From the NCBI GenBank assembly GCA_027625915.1, contig JANTQA010000060.1, positions 1,984,001 through 2,048,000 of the forward strand: a DNA stretch of 64,000 nt. Direction: 5' to 3'. A model generated the notes under the pieces. That model worked only from the letters and a program-made list of their open reading frames with translations, did no database searches and was not told where the DNA came from. This document shows positions 31,508 to 40,089 of the stretch, in pieces. This DNA comes from Anaeramoeba flamelloides. Lineage: Eukaryota > Metamonada > Anaeramoebidae. The position numbers and the translations under genes were made by a program. Numbering within the stretch: the stretch's first letter is position 1; each line of letters starts with the position of its first letter.

Positions 31508-32175
31508 TTAATTTTTTTTTATTCTAAGACCTGTTGGTCTGGGGTAGGTAGAAGGTGTCGCAAATTTTGGTGCACCTCTTTGAGATTTAATTTTAAAAGA
31601 ACCACGTTTGTTGATTGGAGCACAAAGTGTTACGGTGATCTTTGTGCCAATTGTTTCGAATTGTTTTTTTTCAAAAGATCTTTTACGTTTAACTTTTTTT
31701 TGTTTTTTATGTTTTTTTAAGGTTTTGTTGTTTGTGTTGTGCGCTTCAAAGAGTGTGTCAAGTTGATCGTCAAAAAACTTGGGAGAACCCAATAAGCAAA
31801 GTGCTTGAATGGCAACTTTTTCGACTTGGGTTTTGCTTTCCATTCTTTGGTTTGTCTTTTCGTTTTTACTTTGGCTCCTTTGAAGCTCAAACATGGTTTG
31901 GTTTCGTGGTGATGGGCACCAGACAGGCGAAAAGGATTGTAAGGGCATGCCAGAAATTGGAAGTAACACTGGTGAGTTTCTGGGGTTTTGGATGAAAAAG
32001 GAAACAGGTGACGATGTGGTTGGTCTAGTGGAATAACTATTTTTTCGAAAAATTAAAAACCACACAAAAAAAAAAAAAAAAAATTTTAAATTTTTATTCA
32101 ACTTTTCGAAAAGAAGAAATTTTGTAAAAATATTTACGTGTTTGTATTTGGTGTTTGGTATTCGAGTGTAGACAT
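31508..32175 (-). CDS. Two-exon gene, 188-residue basic protein of unknown function
   Basis: complement(join(31508..32036, 32138..32175)). Exon 1 is a 38-nt start exon (MSTLEYQTPNTN plus two bases), followed by a 101-bp intron (GTAAAT to AAAATAG) that restores the frame exactly. The protein is Pro/Ser/Thr-rich at the start (STRPTTSSPVSFFIQNP), with a hydrophobic patch VEKVAIQALCLLGS near the middle. Then come a Lys/Arg cluster (LKKHKKQKKVKRKRS) that could be a nuclear localisation signal and a basic C-terminus. The region is clearly less AT-rich than its flanks, as in the recognised genes. No domain is recognised. A poly-A run lies 15 bp after the stop on the coding strand. Confidence 0.7.
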
Positions 32176-32524
32176 TCTAAAAAAAATTGTAAATAAAAAA
32201 AAAAATTCTAAGAAATAAAAAAAAAAAAAAAATTTGGATGTAAAAAAAAAGTAAAAGAAAATAAAATAAAAAAATAAAAAAGAAAAATCTTTAAATCAAT
32301 AAAAAAAAAAATTAGGATCAATTTAATTATCCCACAAACTGTGGTCAATTTCATCAATTTCACAAGATTAAAAATTGTCTTATTTTTTTACATAAAAAAT
32401 AATACCTATAAATTCTCGAATTAGTGCAAGAATAGAAACATCCTTGATCAAAAATGGTGACCTACAACTGGCAATTTAAGACATAAATCAAATATATTTT
32501 CCAATTTCTTCTTGAAATGAACAG
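32176..32524. promoter_or_regulatory. Upstream region of the 31.5-kb gene
   Basis: Strongly A-rich on the plus strand (T-rich on the coding strand) for the first 140 bp, with no other feature. It separates two outward-facing coding regions, so it may serve both. Confidence 0.4.
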
Positions 32525-33255
32525 ATCAACTCAAGAAGAATTCAGAGATTTTCTGTACAAGTGATCATTTTTGTGAAAAGATGGAATTCAGAAAAACAAT
32601 TTATGATCTCTACGAGCCCAAATTGAATAGTGTGGTCACTTCTCAATCTTTTATTGATAAAGGAGAAAATGTGAGAATTTTTTTCAGTGAAATTTCTTCC
32701 ATTTAGCACACTTTTGGAAATTATTCCAAAAAGGTCTAGATTAATGAACACTTTACAAAAGATTTTTTTGGATTTATAGGGAAACTTTCTAAAAGTTTTA
32801 CAAAAAAAAGATTTTTGATCAAAAATTATTATTCTTAAATTGTTGAGCAATTGAGTGCACAAACCTATTCCTTTTTTTTTAATTGCTTTTTATTTTTTGG
32901 AAAAAAAGAATTTTCTCAGTATTGCTTTCCAAAAAAATACAAATAAGCATAAGAATTTTTTTCTAACAACCCTTGATCTATTTCGATCAATATCTTTTTG
33001 GTGTTAACACCAGCCTCGGATTTTGAACTCCTGGAGCTCAACTCTTGGAAATCTGTTTTTAGAGAAATTCTTAGTTTATTAATTTTTGATCAAGAGACAG
33101 AATTTTATAATCAACTAACTGAACACCTATGGAAGGATCGGTTGGATTTCCAACATATTCTTTCCTTTGAATTCATTCTTCCAAATTCGAAAGTTACTTT
33201 TCTTTATCAATTTGACAAAGAGATGAAATGTAAATTTGTAACATATTGTAATTGA
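32525..33255 (+). CDS. Candidate spliced gene, unknown function (internal joins unresolved)
   Basis: Two segments look coding. At 32,525-32,706, after CTTCTTGAAATGAACAG, the frame reads QLKKNSEIFCTSDHFCEKME and continues to SFIDKGENVRIFF before a TAG. At 33,014-33,255, after GGTGTTAACACCAG, it reads SDFELLELNSWKSVFREILS, LLIFDQETEFYNQLTEHLW, and ends KCKFVTYCN with TGA. The 240-nt second part is hydrophilic, balanced in codons and open only on this strand. The donor linking them is not clear; phase 1 is needed, and GTGAAA near 32,686 or GTACAA near 32,557 would fit. A minus-strand frame of 106 residues covers 32,542-32,862 and is taken as a shadow, though that is not certain. No family recognised. 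Confidence 0.45.
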
Positions 33256-33444
33256 GGGTCTTTAATGAAAAAAAAAAGAGAATTTAGTGTCTTGTTTTAA
33301 ACTTGGAATTCGAATTTGTTGTTTAGTTTAGGGAATTTCCAAGTTAAAAAAATTTTTTACAATTTTTAAAAAAAACCAATAAGAAATTTCTGAATAAAAA
33401 AAACCAAATCAAAAGGGTGTTCATCTCAAATGAAAAGAAAGTTT

Positions 33445-33645
33445 TTAAGCGGTTGATCCAAAAAGGTTTGATTTCATTTCCTTATTTATTTGATCATTGT
33501 TTCCTTTTGGGTAAATCCTCTCTCCCCTCAAAGTGTTGCTCAATGATTTTGTTGACTTTTTTTCAATTTTTTTTTTGTCAAAAAAATCTTTTGGTGAAAT
33601 TTGAACATTCCTAATAACACTGCCAAGAAGAAGAGTTTTACCCAT
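33445..33645 (-). CDS. Small ORF, 66 residues, unknown
   Basis: Starts with ATG (MGKTLLLGSVIRNVQISPKD) and runs through a basic stretch to NKEMKSNLFGSTA and TAA. The codon mix is more balanced than in surrounding noise. The GKT is not part of a complete P-loop. It could be a small gene, a first exon, or chance. Confidence 0.35.
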   Translation of the reverse strand: MGKTLLLGSVIRNVQISPKDFFDKKKIEKKSTKSLSNTLRGERIYPKGNNDQINKEMKSNLFGSTA

Positions 33646-34609
33646 GAGTTGGATGTCTCAAATCGTAGTTCTTTTAAACAAACTTCTTGTCAAGTAATTG
33701 TTAAATAGGTCTTAATTTGAAATTACAATTAGCTTATAAGGGTGTGGTTAACTTTGTTTTCTTGAACAATTTTCTGAATACTACTCAAACCAAGAGTCAA
33801 GATTTTCTCATCGTCAAATTATAAATTTAAACACACACAAGAAAAACTGTTTATTTAAGTCGCATGTTGAGGATCAGAGATCTTAAAATAAATCGTTAAA
33901 CAACCTTCGAGTCATTTTATCAAAGTGAGAACTATTTTTTTGAAATGAACTTTTCTTCCTACAATAACCTCGAAACCAGAAATCTATTTTTGATCTCTAA
34001 CTTTTGAAAAACTTAAAAATTTCCAAAATTTTGAATGCGGTCAAGTTTTTAAAAAAATCAAAAAAGACACCGTTTTTTTTCAAAGCGAAGGATCAAACTA
34101 AGCTAGTTTTTAATTTAATGAGCACTTTTATTTGGGAATTAAAGTTTTATAATAAAGCTCAAAAGCTTTAAGCCAACATTACACATCAAAGTTAGGGCTG
34201 GGCGCAAATAACGGGAATTAAAATCTATTCATATGGAATTCTTGGAGATGTTTCAAAATAGTCCATCTATTTTGTTTTTTCCCGATCTTCCTGAACAAAT
34301 AATTGGCTTTTTTGCCAAAAAACTTTATAACCTCTTGAAAAAAAGGCCACTTCTTGTCTATTGAAGAAGAAAAGGAACAAAATGTTCAATCAACTTTCCA
34401 AAAAAAAAAAAAAAATAAGAAAGTTGAGATTTAAAAAACTAAAGTTGTTTCATTTCGAAGAAAAATAATAGTTTAACTTGTTTATTGATTTAAAATATTT
34501 GAAATATTGGTTGACATTTAAAACCCTTTTTTAGAAAGTTGAATGAAAATTTTGATGAATTTCTTTAAAAATAAATTTGCCGCACTTTTTCGGAAATAAC
34601 TTAAACCAA
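33646..34609. other. Intergenic region
   Basis: At 33,715-33,825 both strands are open over about 30-36 codons (plus LNLKLQLAYKGVVNFVFLNN; minus DDEKILTLGLSSIQKIVQEN). No splice-site logic ties either to a gene. The rest shows nothing supportable. Confidence 0.35.
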
Positions 34610-35045
34610 TAAAATAAGAAAAAAACATTCACCTAGTTTTTAATTTACAACATTAAGAGAACCATAACACAAAAAGCAAAGCCAATCAATAGAAAAAACA
34701 TATCAACTTCAAATAATAGGCCCTTATATCATCACCAATAAAGTCAAAAAAAAAATAATTTAAATCTACTTTCTTATCAAAATCCGATCAAGTGTTCTTT
34801 TGGGGATCTCTAAAAAAGTTATTTTTTCTCACAAATTTTTAACAATTCGCATATCAAATAAAATTCCATACCAAAAGACAGTATTAACTAAATGTTATTA
34901 TTCTGAACCCCCTTTTTTTCTTTTAACCATTTATAGCTTCTTTTATTCATTAATCTAACTTTTGGTTTCCAGTCAGGTTACCAAGGAACAAAAGTGTTTA
35001 CCCATTTTTCCAGTTTCACTTTTTTTCCCAAATAGTAACAATAAA
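34610..35045 (+). repeat. Dispersed repeat family D, copy 2
   Basis: Aligns along its length with 51,230-51,640: CACCTAGTTTTTAATT, ATCAACTTCAAATAATA, TTTAAATCTAC, GATCTCTAAAA, CTGAACCCCC, TTTCCAG and AGTTTCACTTTTTTTC. Confidence 0.6.
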
Positions 35046-35385
35046 ATATTCAAAATAATATTCTCGTTTTACAGATAAATATATATATTATCCAATAAAT
35101 ATTGATCACTCTAATTTTTGTAACATCTAAATATTCCAAACTCACCAATTTTAACCTTTAGAGTAAATTCATCAATCATAAAAAAAAAATCTTCAAAATT
35201 AACTTGAGAAAATGATTGAAAATTGTAAATCTAATTTTGATTTCAAAATTTTTAAACCATCAACAGCTTTATCAATTTAAAACATATCTAAGTACTTTAA
35301 TGGATAAATGGTATTTTTTTTTCGAAAATGTCTATCATGGGAATTGTTTTATTTTAATTTTGAAAATCTAAGATTAATTGTAATT

Positions 35386-35766
35386 ACACAAGAATAAATA
35401 TGAATATTTTAAATAATAGAGTTTTTACAATTTTAGAGATAAATAGAGAGTTCCACCCATTTATCTCAATTTTGGTAATGGTAAAGATAATATTTGATTA
35501 TCTTAATCGACTAATAACAATTTCAATCAAAAAATCGCTTAGCAAATAACAATCTTTCAAATTGAAAAAAAAAAAAAACATCTTCCAAACAAAGCCTTGG
35601 TATTTGCCAAACGATTTTATATTGAAAATACCTCTGAGATCAAAAATCAAAACGGGTATTTTGTTTACCATTACCAAAATTTGGATAAATACATGGAACT
35701 CTTTATTTATATCTAAAATTGTAAAAATTCTATTTTTTTTACAACATTCCTTATTTACACTTGTGT
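35386..35766. mobile_element. Family-2 fold-back MITE, copy 2 (nested)
   Basis: 381 bp. The ends are ACACAAGAATAAATATGAAT and TTCCTTATTTACACTTGTG. The arms share AATAGAGTTTTTACAATTTT and its complement, AGAGTTCCACCCATTTATC and CATGGAACTCTTTATTTAT. Confidence 0.85.
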
Positions 35767-35910
35767 AGATCTTTCCTTTTGGTCTTTTTTTTTTAATTTT
35801 AAATTTTTGTGAAGATAATTATATGAATTATTTTTTTAAAAAAACTTACCCCCAATTTAATATAAATTCAAAATAACAAAACAAATTTCATACATTAAAA
35901 TTGTTAGATA

Positions 35911-36357
35911 TAGTCTTTCCAAATCTACCATAAAATTTTAAATAAAACACAATTGGGGTTTCTATTCTTATTTTCTATTTTCAAAAAATTCCGAAACAAG
36001 AGGTATTATTCCAAAAAAAAATTCAATAAATGAGCTATTATTCAAATTTTGGGTACATCAAAAAAAAAAATCCAAGATCCCATGAATCTTTAAAATTATC
36101 AGTCCAAAGAAGTTCAAAAAAATATCAATATTTACTGATCTTAAAAATTTACCATTTATGAACAATATTTTTAAGTACTTCATGAATCTTCAAATTTTTT
36201 ATTTTTTTTAATGTTTTCAAAAATTTGAATAATAGCTCATTTATTTGAAATTTTTGGAATAATAACTCTTATTTCGGAATTTTTTGTAAATAGAAAATAA
36301 GAATAGAAACCCCAATTGTGTTATATTTTAAATTTTATGGTAGCCTTGGAACAGCTG
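35911..36357. mobile_element. TA-flanked inverted-repeat element with about 145-bp arms
   Basis: The left arm starts TAGTCTTTCCAAATCTACCA after TA. The right arm ends GGTAGCCTTGGAACAGCTG before TA. The arms pair through ACACAATTGGGGTTTCTATT, a CTTATTTTCTATTT block and GAGCTATTATTCAAATTTT. Tc1/mariner-type by its flanks and CAG end. It may instead be the inner half of the larger palindrome. Confidence 0.8.
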
Positions 36358-36540
36358 TATATTTTAAATTGATAAAGATGTTTATGGTTTTAAAATTTTT
36401 AAATCAAAATTAGATTTACAATTTTTAATTGTTTTCATAATTTAATATTGAATATTTTTTTTTTACTGATTGATGAATTGACTCTAAAGGTTAATATTGA
36501 CGAGTTTACAATATTTAGATGCCACAACAATTAGAATGAC

Positions 36541-36811
36541 GAATGGCTGCCTAACATATAATATACTTATCTTTAAAACGTAAGCACATTTTTGGATTTT
36601 TACTAATATTATCAATTGATCAACCAAGTCTTACTTATGGGCATTGGTATGGGCTGATTTTATAAGAACCAAATAAGTATATAATGTATAGAAACGATTT
36701 TGATGAAAATTATTTTCGGACAAATAGGTGCTTTTTAGATTTAATAAATATTGCCCCCCCCCCTATTTAAAATAATCTTAAAAAAAAAACAATTGAGTTA
36801 GTATTTAATAT
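36541..36811. other. Intergenic stretch with a run of ten C
   Basis: A poly-C at 36,754-36,763 stands out in AT-rich sequence. Nothing else is recognised. Confidence 0.6.
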
Positions 36812-37007
36812 AACCAATCCAACTTATAAGAAACACACTTCAACCAAAATTAAAACAAAATAAAAATCCCAAATTAAAGAACAAAATTCAAATTCTAATA
36901 AAATAAATTGTGTTTAAAAAAATTCTAAATTTTGTGCTTTAATTTAAGATTTTTTTCTTTGCCATAAATTTCCTTCAAATTTTGTGTTTTAAAAATCGAA
37001 CTGATGG
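36812..37007. mobile_element. Family-1 fold-back MITE, degraded
   Basis: Inner blocks AAAATCCCAAATTAAAG, CAAATTCTAATAAAATAAAT, TTTGTGCTTTAATTTAAGAT and TTTTAAAAATCGAACTGATG remain. The termini are eroded. Confidence 0.65.
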
Positions 37008-37419
37008 TAAAAAAAGATGAGCATTTGTGTAATATTGGATTTTTAGTTACAAAAAGTTTCGACAAGGCAGGTGTAACATATTTTTTTTTGGAAAAAGAAA
37101 AAGTCAAAAGCATCAAAATAACTTAAAAGAAGATTATCCCTGATTATTTATTTCCGGTGTGGAATTAAAACAAAATCAACCCTTTTCTTTTTTACTTGTC
37201 ATTTTTATTTTTTCTTCTGAATTTTTTTATCACTTTTTTTTTATTTATTTTTTTTTGATGCACAACCGTTTTTTTTTATTGACAAGTAAATAACCTACTA
37301 ATTTCAAACGCTGGGACATTTAACTAAAATTCCACAAATTTTGATCAGTCAAAAAGTTCATTTTTCAAATCAATTATTTTGATTTTATCGTCTCAGATTT
37401 TTGAAACTACTTGAACAAA

Positions 37420-37641
37420 TTATAAAGTCCGAACACATTTTTTAGTGTAGAAATGGCAAAATAAAATGATTTTTATGAGATCTAGATGTTTGAGCACATC
37501 AAAGAGCTCTTTACCTACAACATACCCACACAACACTATTTCCAGTTTAGTAATAATATATGACATGTTTCGGGTATGCATACAGAAAAATATACAAGAT
37601 AAGTTTATTTTTCTCGGGTTAAAATCACAAAAGATATTCCA
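37420..37641 (-). CDS. Possible exon, 73 codons, unknown
   Basis: The minus strand is open throughout and contains KLEIVLCGYVVGKELFDVLK, which faintly recalls a protein-kinase hinge region, but no catalytic motif accompanies it. The plus strand also has a 53-codon ATG frame here (MIFMRSRCLSTSKSSLP). Strand and reality are uncertain. The rest of 37,008-37,734 shows nothing. Confidence 0.22.
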   Translation of the reverse strand, partial: WNIFCDFNPRKINLSCIFFCMHTRNMSYIITKLEIVLCGYVVGKELFDVLKHLDLIKIILFCHFYTKKCVRTL

Positions 37642-37734
37642 TTAAAAGAAAGTACACTGTAGTTGAGGGTAAACAATACTAACCATCTAGAGTTTTAAGC
37701 AGTACTAAAAAATCTATTATAAATCTTATTGCTG

Positions 37735-37995
37735 ATTAAAAATTATCATTTTTGAAATTATCACTTTTGCATTTATTTTTTTTTAATTTTTTTTTTAATT
37801 CCTTTTACCAATCTAAAAATAGAATACCAAATCATATGTATTTGGTATTTAATAATTCATATTTAGAACTTCCAAAAGTAACTATTTTTCGATTTTTTAA
37901 TTTCAAATATTAACTCGACAATAATTATAATAATATAAAATCTGAAAATTTGTTTATTATCGTTTCCTTTATTATAAAGTTAAAATTTTCTTTCC
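37735..37995 (+). repeat. Dispersed repeat family C, copy 1
   Basis: Matches 47,660-47,935: AATTCCTTTT, AAATAGAATACC, ATTTAGAACTTCCAAAAGTA, ACTATTTTTCGATTTTTTAA, TTAACTC and ATATAAAATC. Confidence 0.65.
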
Positions 37996-38224
37996 ACATA
38001 TTACAACATTTCAAATTTAATTTGCTAAAAAACCTATTGTTTAATTATTTAATTTTTGTTAAAAAAATCTAATTTTTTTAACTAATAACTGCCATAAAAA
38101 AAAAAAAAAATCCAGAAAAATGTTCTCCAATTTCGGTCACTTCATATTTATTGTTTTAATCTATAGATTTTGTCTGAAAATGTTCATTTTTTTTTCCAAA
38201 ATTCTGTTATTTTTTATCAGTTCA

Positions 38225-38390
38225 AATATATTTTGTTTTATTCAACAAACTTTAATTAGTATTTTTAAAAATAGATTTTTTAGAGGCATTTGAACACTCT
38301 ACGAACAAATCCAATTTACCAAAATAACAATATATTTTAATTCTATGTTTTCCCTGGTAGACGCTAACCTCTTCGTTTCAACAAGTAAAA
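38225..38390. repeat. Repeat family F, copy 1
   Basis: Shares CAACAAACTTTAATTAGTAT, GATTTTTTAGAGGCATTTGA and a T/C-rich end with 39,365-39,530. A weaker relative lies at about 48,560-48,670. Confidence 0.5.
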
Positions 38391-38436
38391 AAATCTAAAT
38401 GTGATTTTCTTTGAGGTTTTTGTTTTATTTGTTAAA

Positions 38437-38577
38437 TGTTCTAGATTTTTTTGAGTTATCTATTGATTTTCCAAATAAATAGATTTTTGTTAGTTTTTTT
38501 TTACTTAAGAAATAAACAGAAAATTTTAATAAATTTTCTGTTACTTTCTAAAGTAAAAAAAAACCTAGAACACTTCA
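38437..38577. repeat. Short hairpin repeat (CTAGAACAC ends)
   Basis: A palindrome around AAAATTTTAATAAATTTTCT: TGTTCTAGATTTTTTTGAG...AAGAAATAAACAG on one side and CTGTTACTTTCTAAAGTAAA...CCTAGAACAC on the other. Relatives cluster at 43,200-43,575. Confidence 0.55.
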
Positions 38578-38759
38578 CAAATAAAATAGAAAACTCAAGA
38601 GAACCTATCGAAAATCTTTTGATTTTAGAAATAAACAGAAAGCTATGATCAACTTATCAGATCTTTCTTGTAAAATTATTATTTTTCAAATTTGGTAAAA
38701 TTTCAAAAATATTCAAATTTGTCAATTTTTTTCAAAATAGTTTATTCTATTAAAATATA

Positions 38760-38867
38760 TTAACTATAGGTATAAAAAACCACCTTTTCGGGTTGACTAA
38801 GGAGTTTTAGGACAAGCTCGAGAAAGTTATGGTTGTCTTGGAGGGTTTGTATGTTAGGGAATTTTGG
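38760..38867 (-). CDS. Possible 3'-terminal exon, unknown
   Basis: After TTTCAAAATCCTAG the minus strand is open for 35 codons (PKFPNIQTLQDNHNFLELVL, KLLSQPEKVVFYTYS) to TAA. It is clearly less AT-rich than its flanks. The plus strand is also open over part of it (DKLEKVMVVLEGLYVREFW). A partner may be the frame at 39,389-39,664, but no donor links them. Confidence 0.3.
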   Translation of the reverse strand, partial: PKFPNIQTLQDNHNFLELVLKLLSQPEKVVFYTYS

Positions 38868-39364
38868 CTAGGATTTTGAAACAAAAATAATTAAGAGACC
38901 AATCAGACTTTCGTAACTTGTTTTAAGGGGAAAAAATTTTCCTACTTAACTTTGGTTGTTAAAATTGAGTTCTGAAAAATTTTCAATAAATATTTAGTAT
39001 TGATCATATCAACATTTTGAATTTTTTTCAATTTAAGTAATTAAATACAACCAATCACAAAATATTTTTTTTTCGTTTCTCACAATCAATAAAAAAACAT
39101 TGAAAATATTCATACCAATGAAAATAATTGAGAAATGCTTTAAAAATACTTAAAAATTTATATTATTCAAATTGAAATTTAAAAATATATCTGTGTTTTT
39201 GCTCAAACCTTAGAAAGGAATTGTTTTTAGTCAAATTTCAATTCCAAAACTAACTTTTGTAAGATATATTTCTTTCAAGAAGTCTTTAGATTTATTACTT
39301 GTGCCTTAAAATTTGCTCCATGAAATTTGCATTTAATTTCCAAACTTTTCCAATTTTTACGAAT

Positions 39365-39530
39365 TCGAAATATATTGTATTTTATTGATCAAACTTTAAT
39401 TAGTATTTTTACAAATTGATTTTTTAGAAACATTTGAACCCTTAAAGAAGAAATTTGATGATTAGAAACAACAATATGCCTTAATTTCAGTCTTCTCAAC
39501 AATAGCCACTTATCCCTTTGTTTCAATTTA
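39365..39530. repeat. Repeat family F, copy 2
   Basis: CAAACTTTAATTAGTATTTT, GATTTTTTAGAAACATTTGA and the TTTCAATTTATT end match 38,225-38,390. Confidence 0.5.
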
Positions 39531-39664
39531 TTCATCAATAGACTTGAAAAAAAGTTTGAAGAAAAATCGAAATTAAAAAAGATTATTTTGGGATTTTTGA
39601 TTTTGCTCAACCAACTATCGACAAGAAATTCGTTTTCCCACTTAAAATTTAAATCGAAACTCAT
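39389..39664 (-). CDS. Open frame of 91 residues, unknown, partly repeat
   Basis: From the in-frame ATG the frame reads MSFDLNFKWENEFLVDSWLS and continues to TGA at 39,389. The first 45 codons lie outside known repeats and look balanced. The rest (KRQRDKWLLLRR-like part) overlaps repeat family F. It diverges from the coiled-coil gene with 425 bp between them. It may be a first exon or chance. Confidence 0.3.
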   Translation of the reverse strand: MSFDLNFKWENEFLVDSWLSKIKNPKIIFFNFDFSSNFFSSLLMNKLKQRDKWLLLRRLKLRHIVVSNHQISSLRVQMFLKNQFVKILIKV

Positions 39665-40089
39665 TCTTCTCAAATTTACTCAAAAAAAATCGTTAAATCT
39701 GGATTAAACGAAATAATTCATAAAAAATTTTTTAAAAACAATTTTTAGATTTGATCCCTTGAGGTTAAATCTCTCAAACAGCTCACAAAACAGATGGTGT
39801 ATCCTATTTTCTCCAAATTATTAAATCGAATTAAATCATAAAAAGAAAAATTTGAAATTTTTTATAAATCTTCACAAATTTGTTGAAATAGTAAAAATTA
39901 AAGTGTTTTCTGATTAGTTTCAAAAAATTGTTGGCAAGATCGTTAAATTTTAGAACGAGATTTATTTTTTTGTTTTTTAGATTTTCCCTTTTTTTTTAAA
40001 CACATTAACAAAATTCAAAAAAAACAATTTCAAACCTCAAAAAAAAAAAAAAACAAAATAAAAACTATTGATTTGTTGCTAATACAAGA

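Larger units (their letters stand above)
35104..36540. mobile_element. Large inverted-repeat element with nested fold-backs
   Basis: Outer arms of about 185 bp, at 35,104-35,290 and 36,358-36,540, are imperfect reverse complements (CTCTAATTTTTGTAACATCT / AGATGCCACAACAATTAGAA; AAATCTAATTTTGATTT is shared). Between them lie a family-2 MITE (35,386-35,766) and a second inverted repeat (35,911-36,357) whose right end abuts the outer right arm. The order suggests one large palindromic element whose left half was split by the MITE insertion. Confidence 0.75.

Noticed and set aside
35562-35768. Open frames inside the family-2 elements (also 48,084-48,269)
   Set aside because: Present on opposite strands in different copies as a by-product of the palindrome; not conserved as protein.
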